A DNA stretch of 64,000 bases from Thermogemmatispora carboxidivorans. Lineage in GTDB: Bacteria; Chloroflexota; Ktedonobacteria; Ktedonobacterales; Ktedonobacteraceae. This document shows, piece after piece, positions 9,095 through 16,083 of this stretch; position 1 is the first letter of the stretch; every line of letters begins with the position of its first letter. The translations under genes were made by a program, and so were the position numbers. The notes under the pieces are model-generated. The model was given only the letters and a program-made list of their open reading frames with translations, was not told where the DNA came from and searched no databases. The stretch covers positions 744,001-808,000 of the forward strand of contig NZ_JNIM01000001.1 of NCBI RefSeq assembly GCF_000702505.1, in the 5' to 3' direction.

Positions 9095-10993
9095 TTAAGG
9101 GACCGTAGGGGTCATCGCTGTAGCTGTAGGCAGGGGAGAGAGTGTCACTGAGGGTGTACTCCTGCTGGCGGGCTGCATAGCAGGGGAGGCCGTCGGCAGA
9201 GGTGAGGCTTTCAGACCGACGACCGTGGCTACGTGGATGCTAATCGAGCCGGGGTTATCCGGCAAACGGGAACCGTTCCCGCTGAGAGCGAGCGAGACAC
9301 TCTGAACTCCTGGTTGCTGTCTGAGCAGAGCCAGCGCCTGATCTTTGGATTTCCCTTTAATCAGGGTTGCCAGTCGCTGGCGCTCTTGGGAGTCGAGGTG
9401 ATAGGCCCAGATACCCGCGGCCTGCACCCGCAGCGTGATAAGGCTCTGCTGGTGCGGATCGAGGGTAGCCGACACGATGCTTGTGGCGATCTGGCCGGCC
9501 AGGCTGTAGCCTGGCCCTGGGTTGTGCGCTCCGTCGTTAGCGAGCAGACTGGCGGCAAGAAGGCGAGCCCCCACCTGGTCGTAGACCTCGCCGCTGCAGA
9601 CGACAGTCACCGTCACTGTCACAGCTAACACACGATCGCCAGCCTGGTGATCAGCGCTCGTCAAGACTGGACACTGCATAGCGCCGACAAAATGCTCATT
9701 GGCTGTCGCTCGTGCCTGGAGATCGCGCTGGGCCGCTGCAATCAGGCTGGTCTGAAGCGCCATACTGGCCTGATCAATATCGCTTTGTTGCACATAGGTA
9801 TAGGGCTGAGGATCGGCTCCGCCGCTAAAGGCCAGGGAATTTTGGACAGTGATGCCGTTGCCACAACAGGCAACAGCGTGGAAGGCGAAGGCTGGAAGGT
9901 TCCCCTGACTGCCTGGCTGCAAAGCATAGGCGGGAACGCTCGCACTCGACTCCACAGGGGGTGTAGCTGCTGGCAACGAAGCTGTCTGATCGGTTATGAC
10001 CTGAACGCCGCGTTGGTCGCTCAAGATGGTGCCTTTCGGAATGCTTTGAGGTACGGGCAAAGCATTATAGAAAGTCAGGATACCCTCGGCTCGCGTTGCC
10101 GGAGTCAGGCCGTGCCCGCTAGCTGGCACCTCGCGGCTCTGGCGTAATTCGGATGAGGCCAGCAGGCGAGCGCTGATCTGGTGACGAGCGGCGTCAGCGG
10201 AGACGCCCGGTTGCCCGGTCAGGGTATAGATCTGCTTGAGAGTGCGCGTTTGGGGAACGATAGTGACGATAGCGGCGCTAGCTGCCCCGCCGAAGAACTG
10301 ACTCAGGGGGATCAGAACGATACTGATCAGTAGGAGCAGTCCAATGACCAGGCCGAGCAGCAGCCAGCGCCGTCTATTAGCAAGCAAGCGGCTGGAAAGG
10401 CGGGTCTGGTGCCTAGACGGAGAGGGTGGCCGACCGCTCGTCACTGGCACCAGAGCATACGGAGCGCCGGCTGTCCTGTCATGAGCAGTTGGGGGGCCGC
10501 TAGCGGTAGAGGCGGCCTCGCTGTCGGGCGCTGCTGGCACTAAGCCTGGCAGGGTGCTGGCACGTGGCTCCTCGGGGGTGCTGCTGGCGGGCAGCGAGGC
10601 CGGCGCCGGCTCCTCGCTTGCGGCTGGGCTCTCGCCTGACGAAGGCTGGTAGAGCTGAGCTGTGGCGGCATAGTCTTCCAGCGAGGAAAAGACAGGAAAG
10701 CCTTGTTGGCGAGCGTAGTGAGCCACCTTCGAGCCAGATTGAGCAATAATGACCAGCTGGGTCCGCAGCTTGCGCTGCAGCTCATGCAACCCTTCGAAAT
10801 CCACCTTGCGGTAGAAAGCCTTATTCTCCGCAGGCAGAAGCAGCAGCGTCTGCCTGCGCTCCAGCTTCTCCTGGGTCAAGATCGCTGTGAGCACCTGCTG
10901 GCGTCGATCATCGGGTCGCACCTCGATGATACTGATAGCCTGGCTGCGCAATACCCCTGATGGGGGCAGCTCACCACTGTGATGCTCTTTCAT
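9095..10993 (-). CDS. membrane protein with baseplate-J-like extracytoplasmic region
   Basis: A 632-residue protein in three parts. Residues 1-120 form a globular cytosolic region (FYRKVDFEGLHELQRKLRTQ, then VFSSLEDYA). Residues 125-215 are Pro/Ala/Ser-rich and disordered. A single membrane helix (LLLGLVIGLLLLISIVLIPL, about 220-240) leads to a large outside region. That region contains a baseplate-J-like module (GILTFYNALPVPQSIPKGT, then PAYALQPGSQGNLPA) and ends in a Ser/Thr/Pro-rich tail. The ATG has AAGGAGG 9 bases upstream. No phage genes surround it, so it is probably a cellular surface protein rather than a phage part. Role unknown. Confidence 0.65.
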   Translation of the reverse strand: MKEHHSGELPPSGVLRSQAISIIEVRPDDRRQQVLTAILTQEKLERRQTLLLLPAENKAFYRKVDFEGLHELQRKLRTQLVIIAQSGSKVAHYARQQGFPVFSSLEDYAATAQLYQPSSGESPAASEEPAPASLPASSTPEEPRASTLPGLVPAAPDSEAASTASGPPTAHDRTAGAPYALVPVTSGRPPSPSRHQTRLSSRLLANRRRWLLLGLVIGLLLLISIVLIPLSQFFGGAASAAIVTIVPQTRTLKQIYTLTGQPGVSADAARHQISARLLASSELRQSREVPASGHGLTPATRAEGILTFYNALPVPQSIPKGTILSDQRGVQVITDQTASLPAATPPVESSASVPAYALQPGSQGNLPAFAFHAVACCGNGITVQNSLAFSGGADPQPYTYVQQSDIDQASMALQTSLIAAAQRDLQARATANEHFVGAMQCPVLTSADHQAGDRVLAVTVTVTVVCSGEVYDQVGARLLAASLLANDGAHNPGPGYSLAGQIATSIVSATLDPHQQSLITLRVQAAGIWAYHLDSQERQRLATLIKGKSKDQALALLRQQPGVQSVSLALSGNGSRLPDNPGSISIHVATVVGLKASPLPTASPAMQPASRSTPSVTLSPLPTATAMTPTVP

Positions 10994-11080
10994 GGTCCGT
11001 GCCTCCTTGCTCTCTGCAAAGGCTGCCGCCGACTGGTGATAGGCCCACTGCCTGGATTATGGGCTTGGACGCTTGCTTTG

Positions 11081-11872
11081 TCAAGTAGCGAATAGAGCAA
11101 GCTCTTGATCGTTCCAGCGGAAATACGCCACACGCTCGATGTGGCCCTCAACGGCCAGAGCAGCGGTGTAAGCCGGTGCCGGCTCGATAGCCAGCAGCGA
11201 CCAGCGCTGAGGAGCATCTGGCTCTTCGGCGCTGGCCAGTAGCCTGGCGGGAGAGTCAGGAGCCAGGGACACCTCAAAAGCGTCCAACGGCAGCGAAAGG
11301 CCCTGACCGCGCGCCTTGACATAAGCCTCTTTGCGGGTCCAGCAGCGGAAAAAGGCCGGCAGCTTCTCCTCATCTGTCAGACTGAGGAGCGCCTGATATT
11401 CCGCGGGCGCGAAGTAGCGAGCGGCGAGCTGCTCCAGCTCGGCCCCTGGCAGAGGGCGCAGATACTCCAGATCGATGCCGATGGCTCGTCCGTCTGCCAC
11501 AGCATAGAGGGCGAGCGCTTCGGAGTGCGACAGATTGAATGTCAGCATCGACTGAAGGCTAGCTGGCTCAGAATCTAGCTCGGGCTTCCCCCAGGGATTG
11601 GTACGCAGGCGCAATTGCTGCGGAGGCTGCCCGAGATAGTGGCTCAGAATGAGGCGCAGGATCGCCCGTGCCGCCACGAACTGCTGGCGGGCCTGCGCCG
11701 AGCGAAAGCGCGCAGCATGTTCCTGTTCAGCGAGCGTCAGAACTGTGGCCAGCTCTGCCATTCTGGCGGCGGACAGAGCCAGCGAGGCGCACCAGATATG
11801 GACCTCGCCCTGGGCAAGACTCAGCTGAGCTGGTGCATATGGCCAGTCGGGCCAAGGGGGAATAGTGCTCAT
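11081..11872 (-). CDS. 4'-phosphopantetheinyl transferase (Sfp-type)
   Basis: A 263-residue cytosolic enzyme of the Sfp/EntD family that moves the phosphopantetheine arm of CoA onto a serine of carrier proteins. Diagnostic motifs are GRAIGIDLEYLRP near residue 132 (the Mg-binding Asp) and FFRCWTRKEAYVKARGQGL near residue 180 (W-x-x-K-E-A). LRTNPWGKPEL and FNLSHSEALALYAVA match the N-terminal half. The frame is open upstream to 12124, but that stretch is Cys-rich and not family-like, so the ATG at 11872 is chosen. No polyketide or peptide synthetase is adjacent, so the carrier substrate is unknown. Confidence 0.9.
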   Translation of the reverse strand: MSTIPPWPDWPYAPAQLSLAQGEVHIWCASLALSAARMAELATVLTLAEQEHAARFRSAQARQQFVAARAILRLILSHYLGQPPQQLRLRTNPWGKPELDSEPASLQSMLTFNLSHSEALALYAVADGRAIGIDLEYLRPLPGAELEQLAARYFAPAEYQALLSLTDEEKLPAFFRCWTRKEAYVKARGQGLSLPLDAFEVSLAPDSPARLLASAEEPDAPQRWSLLAIEPAPAYTAALAVEGHIERVAYFRWNDQELALFAT

Positions 11873-12082
11873 GCAGTGGCCTGGCTCTCCTTCTTTCGTT
11901 GGCAACGGAGCCGGGTGCCTGGCCCTGCTCCTTGGCAAAGGAAGGAGCTGGCAAGCACCCGCACATCTGTCTCTATTCATTACATAGGACGTGCCAGGTG
12001 AGGTCTCCTGTTGCAGCAACCCGGCTGAGCAGCAGGGACCACAACCAAAATCGTGGCTCTGTTCCAATGCCTTCCCCGGGAC

Positions 12083-12111
12083 TTGACAGCAGCGGCAAAA
12101 AATGGTATAAA
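12083..12111 (+). promoter_or_regulatory. promoter of the lysine operon
   Basis: TTGACA (12083-12088), a 17-base spacer, and TATAAA (12106-12111). Transcription would begin just before the first T-box leader at about 12122. Confidence 0.85.
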
Positions 12112-12121
12112 TCCAGAAAAG

Positions 12122-12476
12122 CAACCCGTTCTAAGAGCGAAAGGCGTTGCGGGATGAGTAGCGGCCAGGCCGCATTCAGAGAGCGAACGGTCGGTGCAAG
12201 GTTCGTATGCTGGCAGGTCGCGAAGAAGGTCCCGAAGCCGCGAGAAGAAATCGTCCCGTCCGCTGAGGCGGGCGAGAGTAGACCTCTGCCGGAGGCCCCC
12301 GTTAACGGGCAGGAGTGCAGTCTCGTTCGAGATATCTTGTCTCCACTAAAGAGGGAAAAGCAGGGGATTGCACTCGCCGAGGTCGCTACCGTGAGGTAGC
12401 GGCGAATGAAGGTGGTACCGCGAGAGCCGCCATCTCTGTTGTGCTCTTCGTCCTTTCGAGGATGAAGAGTTTTTTT
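12122..12476 (+). promoter_or_regulatory. T-box leader 1, predicted tRNA-Lys responsive (specifier AAG)
   Basis: Stem I hallmarks AGAGAGC and GGTGCAAGGTTCG are at 12177-12205. On the 3' side of the specifier loop the sequence reads GAAG-AAG-GTCCCGAAGCC, giving an AAG lysine codon at 12226-12228. The T-box antiterminator core GAAGGTGGTACCGCGAGAG is at 12409-12427. It is followed by the competing terminator hairpin CTCTTCGTCC...GATGAAGAG and seven T residues (12443-12476). The T-box UGGU bulge would pair with an ACCA tRNA end. Uncharged tRNA-Lys should stabilise the antiterminator and let transcription continue. Confidence 0.88.
12236..12311 (+). repeat. 76-base perfect repeat, copy 1 (T-box internal)
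   Basis: Identical over 76 bases to 12782-12857. It covers the 3' base of stem I and the following stems of the leader, consistent with a duplicated T-box. Confidence 0.9.
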
Positions 12477-12675
12477 GTTGCTGCAGCCCATGACCTGCGG
12501 CGCTATCCGCTTACCACAGGCCCGCAAAGAAAACGGGCAGTAGCAGTAGCAGAAAAGAAGCAGGCGACTCAGAGTGAGAGCCGGCCAGTGGGGATCGGGT
12601 CACAAGTGCCGGTTACTGGTTCTCTACGGAGAGCCTGATAAGATAAACAAGCAAGCAGACAAATAGACGCAGTCA

Positions 12676-12987
12676 CAGTCAAAGAAGGCGCTGAAGGGGA
12701 CAGGTAGCGGTTCCTCCGATAGCCAGAGAGCGAGCGGTTGGTGGAAAGCTCGTCTATCGTGAACCGTGAGAAAGACCCTGGAGCCGCGAGAAGAAATCGT
12801 CCCGTCCGCTGAGGCGGGCGAGAGTAGACCTCTGCCGGAGGCCCCCGTTAACGGGCAAGAGCACGCTGGCGTGCTCGCTGAGGCCGGTGCGCAGGAGTGC
12901 CGGCGAATGAAGGTGGTACCGCGAGAGCTGTCAATTGCGATTGCTGACGCTCTTCGTCCTTCGCGAGAAGGGGCGAAGAGCGTTTTT
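12676..12987 (+). promoter_or_regulatory. T-box leader 2, predicted tRNA-Lys responsive (specifier AAA)
   Basis: AGAGAGCGAGCGG and GGTGGAAAGCTCG form stem I. Aligned with leader 1, the specifier reads GTGAG-AAA-GACCCTGGAGCC, giving AAA (lysine) at 12771-12773. The antiterminator core recurs at 12908-12926, and the terminator GCTCTTCG...CGAAGAGC with five T residues is at 12948-12987. No strong separate promoter is seen between the two leaders, so both terminators probably act in series before lysW. Confidence 0.88.
12782..12857 (+). repeat. 76-base perfect repeat, copy 2 (T-box internal)
   Basis: Second copy of the segment at 12236-12311, without a mismatch, in the same position relative to its specifier codon. 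Confidence 0.9.
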
Positions 12988-13050
12988 GTTTGGCTGTAGC
13001 TGGTGAAAGACCCTGGCCTGCAATCAGGCTGCTAATCAGGAGGAACCGTC

Positions 13051-13224
13051 ATGAGCAAACTGGTGGCCCTCTGTCCAGAGTGTGAGGCCGAGATCGATCT
13101 GCAGAACAGACTTGTCGGCGAAATCGTCTATTGTCCCGATTGTAATGCTGAGCTGGAGGTAACCAACCTGGAGCAGCCAGCGGTGGCGCTGGCGCCGCGT
13201 GTTGAAGAGGATTGGGGTGAATAG
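13051..13224 (+). CDS. lysW: LysW, amino-group carrier protein for lysine biosynthesis
   Basis: A 57-residue acidic carrier protein. Its C-terminal glutamate is joined to the amino group of 2-aminoadipate, protecting it and presenting intermediates to LysX, LysY, LysZ, LysJ and LysK. Zinc ligands are visible as C8-x2-C11 and C28-x2-C31, and the protein ends in EDWGE, the conserved attachment motif. AGGAGG lies 7 bases before the ATG. First gene of the operon, directly after the second T-box terminator. lysX starts 3 bases after its stop. Confidence 0.97.
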   Translation: MSKLVALCPECEAEIDLQNRLVGEIVYCPDCNAELEVTNLEQPAVALAPRVEEDWGE

Positions 13225-13227
13225 AGC

Positions 13228-14091
13228 ATGAGGCTGGCAATTCTGACCTCGCGCATCCGCGTTGAGGAGAAGCTGCTCATCGAGGCTATGCGCCAGCGCA
13301 ACATCGCCTTCGACCTGCTCAACGATGGCGAGCTGCTTCTTGATCTGGCGCGTCCCGATGAGCGCTGGTGCTCCTACGATGCCGTGCTTTGCCGCAGCGT
13401 GAGCCAGTCCCACGGCCTGGCGGTGGCTCAGGTGCTGGAGAGCTGGGGGGTGCACGTCTTCAATCGTCCAGCAACAACAGCGATTTGTAACGATAAGCTG
13501 CAAACCACCCTGGCCTTGCTGCGCGCTGGCATCCCCACGCCGCGCACGCTGCTGGCCTGCAGTGCCGAGAGTGCCCTGCGTGGCATCGAGGCCCTGGGCT
13601 ATCCCGCCGTGATCAAGCCGACTACTGGCTCCTGGGGGCGGCTGCTAGCGCGTGTCAATGACCGCGACGCTGCTGAGGCTGTGCTGGAGCACCGCGAGAC
13701 GCTCGGCTCCTATCAGCATCACCTGCACTATATCCAGGAATATGTGCAGAAGCCGCAGCGCGATATCCGGGCCTTTTTTGTAGGAGAGCGCACGATCTGC
13801 GCAATCTATCGTACAAGCGAGCACTGGATCACGAACACGGCCCGCGGGGCGCAGGCCAGCAATTGCCCAGTCACTCCGGAGCTTGATGCCCTCTGTGTCC
13901 GTGCAGCGCAGGCGGTTGGTGGAGGCATTCTAGCCATTGATCTCCTGGAAGACGAAGAGCGTGGCCTGCTGGTCAATGAAATCAATGCCACAATGGAGTT
14001 TCGCAATAGCATCGCTCCCACCGGGGTCGACATCCCTGGCGCGATGCTGGACTACATCGAGCAATGCGTGCTGCAAGGAGCGGAGCGATGA
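13228..14091 (+). CDS. lysX: LysX, LysW--2-aminoadipate ligase
   Basis: A 287-residue RimK-type ATP-grasp ligase that joins LysW Glu to the amino group of 2-aminoadipate with ATP. It opens with [17 protein letters not shown], has ATP-grasp sequences [16 protein letters not shown] and [18 protein letters not shown], and the metal-binding end [12 protein letters not shown]. It lies between lysW and lysY, and its stop overlaps the lysY start (ATGA), indicating translational coupling. ArgX (glutamate-specific) is a close relative, but the homoaconitase and homocitrate synthase genes downstream point to the lysine route. Confidence 0.95.
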   Translation: MRLAILTSRIRVEEKLLIEAMRQRNIAFDLLNDGELLLDLARPDERWCSYDAVLCRSVSQSHGLAVAQVLESWGVHVFNRPATTAICNDKLQTTLALLRAGIPTPRTLLACSAESALRGIEALGYPAVIKPTTGSWGRLLARVNDRDAAEAVLEHRETLGSYQHHLHYIQEYVQKPQRDIRAFFVGERTICAIYRTSEHWITNTARGAQASNCPVTPELDALCVRAAQAVGGGILAIDLLEDEERGLLVNEINATMEFRNSIAPTGVDIPGAMLDYIEQCVLQGAER

Positions 14092-15155
14092 GTCAGGTGC
14101 GCGTAGCGATCGTTGGCGGCTCGGGCTACACAGCGGGCGAGCTGCTGCGTCTACTGCTCTTCCATCCCCAGGTGGAAATTGCCCAGGTAGCTTCCAGCAG
14201 TCACGCTGGTCAGTATGTGCAGAGCCTGCATCCCAATCTGCGCAAGCTCTGCGGCCTGCGCCTCTGCCATTATGATGACCTGTCGACGTGCGACGTCATC
14301 TTTCTCTGTATGCCGCATGGAACGGCGATGCAGGCTATCGAGCGTTACCGCACTCTGGCGCCAGTAGTCATCGATCTCTCAGCAGATTTTCGCCTGCGCT
14401 CGCCGGACCTCTATCTGCGCTGGTATGGAAAGGAGCATCCGCAGCCGGAGCTGTTAGCCCAGGCTGTCTATGGGCTGCCCGAGCTGCATCGGCAGCAACT
14501 ACGCGAGGCGGCTCTCATCAGTGGGACGGGCTGTATGGCCACGGCGGCCATCCTTGGTCTGGCTCCGCTCTATCGGGCTGGCCTTGTTGACCAGAGGCTG
14601 CCCCTGGTAGTCGATGCGAAAGTTGGCTCTTCGGCGGCGGGTGCTACGCCGGGACCGGGGAGCCATCATCCTGACCGCAGTGGGGCGGTGCGCTCGTTCC
14701 AGCCGACCGGTCACCGCCATAGTGCCGAGCTGATCCAGGAGCTAGGTGCTCTGGCGGGCGTGAGTGGCTCCTGGCGGCAGACGCTGGCCTTCTCGGCGAC
14801 CGCCGTGGAGCTGGTGCGCGGGGTGCTGGTTACGGCCCAGGTTTTCTTGAACACCGACCTTGATGAGAAGGCCATCTGGCGTCTCTATCGCGAGGCCTAT
14901 CGGGAGGAGCCATTTATTCGCCTGGTCAAAGAGCGGAGCGGTGTCTATCGCTATCCAGAGCCGAAGATTCTGGCTGGCAGCAACTACTGTGACATAGGTT
15001 TTGAACTCGATACTGATCAGCGTCGCCTGGTGGTCATGGCTGCGCTGGACAACCTGGTGAAAGGGGCTGCCGGCAACGCTGTGCAGGCGCTCAACTGTCG
15101 CTTTGGCTGGGATGAGACTCTGGGGCTGACCTTCCCAGGGCTGCATCCGATCTGA
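14088..15155 (+). CDS. lysY: LysY, LysW-aminoadipyl-phosphate reductase
   Basis: A 355-residue ArgC-like NADPH-dependent reductase converting LysW-carried aminoadipyl phosphate to the semialdehyde. The nucleotide-binding start is [18 protein letters not shown]. The catalytic cysteine lies in [14 protein letters not shown] near residue 148. The segment [13 protein letters not shown] matches the family. Start at 14088 (ATGA overlap with lysX) is preferred over 14064, which would add residues with no family similarity. Third gene of the lysine operon. Confidence 0.95.
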   Translation: MSQVRVAIVGGSGYTAGELLRLLLFHPQVEIAQVASSSHAGQYVQSLHPNLRKLCGLRLCHYDDLSTCDVIFLCMPHGTAMQAIERYRTLAPVVIDLSADFRLRSPDLYLRWYGKEHPQPELLAQAVYGLPELHRQQLREAALISGTGCMATAAILGLAPLYRAGLVDQRLPLVVDAKVGSSAAGATPGPGSHHPDRSGAVRSFQPTGHRHSAELIQELGALAGVSGSWRQTLAFSATAVELVRGVLVTAQVFLNTDLDEKAIWRLYREAYREEPFIRLVKERSGVYRYPEPKILAGSNYCDIGFELDTDQRRLVVMAALDNLVKGAAGNAVQALNCRFGWDETLGLTFPGLHPI

Positions 15156-15213
15156 TCTGAATGCTGTTCTGTTCGGTGCGGTCAGGAGAGCAAGAGAAGA
15201 GGAGGCACGGGCC

Positions 15214-16083
15214 ATGACTCTCGTTGTCAAGATTGGCGGTGGGGCCGGTATCGATGCGCTGCCGGTTGTTGAAGAGATTGCGCATCTGGTGAGGGAAGGC
15301 GAGCGGGTAGTGGTAGTACACGGCGGCTCTCAGCTCACGAATGAGCTGAGTGAGCGCCTGGGCCACCCCATGCAGGTCCTCACGGCTCCTAATGGAATGA
15401 CCAGTCGCTATACCGATGCTGAGACCTTGCGTATTTATGCGATGGCGGTAGCTGGTCAGATCAACACGGAACTGGTGGCGCTCTTGCAGCGCTGCGGGGT
15501 CAATGCTGTGGGCCTGGCCGGCGTTGATGGTCAGCTACTGCGAGCGCGGCGCAAGACGGCCCTGCGGGCGGTGATGCCGGATGGCCGCGTGCGTGTGGTG
15601 CGCGATGACTATAGTGGACAGATCGAGCAAGTCAATGCCCCGTTGCTGCGCCTGCTCCTGGAGGCGGGCTATACACCGGTAGTGGCGCCGCTGGCCCTGG
15701 GCCTGGAGGGAGAGCGCTTGAATGTTGACGGGGACCGTGTGGCGGCGGCGGTCGCGGCGGCCCTGGGCGCGGAGACGCTGGCTATTCTGACGAACGTTCC
15801 GGGATTGCTACGCGATCTGGCCGATCCGAGCAGCGTGGTGCCTACGATCGTGGCCCACGAGCTGGAGCGCTATCTGCCCTATGCTCAGGGGCGCATGCGT
15901 AAGAAGTTACTTGGCGCTCAGGAGGCGCTGGCTGGTGGAGTGCGCCGCGTCTGCATTGGCTCTGGCTCACTGGCGACGGTCCTGGCGGGGACGGGAACAG
16001 TAATCGCCGCTTCCAGCTCCTGTGAAGCTGAGGCGGTCCCCTATCGTCAGCAGCCGGCACTCTCGGGGGAGGTGCGGCGATGA
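15214..16083 (+). CDS. lysZ: LysZ, LysW-aminoadipate kinase
   Basis: A 289-residue amino-acid kinase of the ArgB type that phosphorylates the side-chain carboxylate of LysW-bound 2-aminoadipate. It has VVKIGGGAGID at the N terminus, VVVVHGGSQLTNEL, GLAGVDGQLLRARRK and LNVDGDRVAAAVAAALGA for nucleotide binding. GAGGAGG lies about 8 bases before the ATG. Its last codon overlaps the start of the fused lysJK gene. Confidence 0.95.
   Translation: MTLVVKIGGGAGIDALPVVEEIAHLVREGERVVVVHGGSQLTNELSERLGHPMQVLTAPNGMTSRYTDAETLRIYAMAVAGQINTELVALLQRCGVNAVGLAGVDGQLLRARRKTALRAVMPDGRVRVVRDDYSGQIEQVNAPLLRLLLEAGYTPVVAPLALGLEGERLNVDGDRVAAAVAAALGAETLAILTNVPGLLRDLADPSSVVPTIVAHELERYLPYAQGRMRKKLLGAQEALAGGVRRVCIGSGSLATVLAGTGTVIAASSSCEAEAVPYRQQPALSGEVRR

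Noticed and set aside
12236..12857. 76-base direct repeats as ends of a mobile element
   Set aside because: Both copies occupy equivalent positions within T-box leaders, with no transposase between them.
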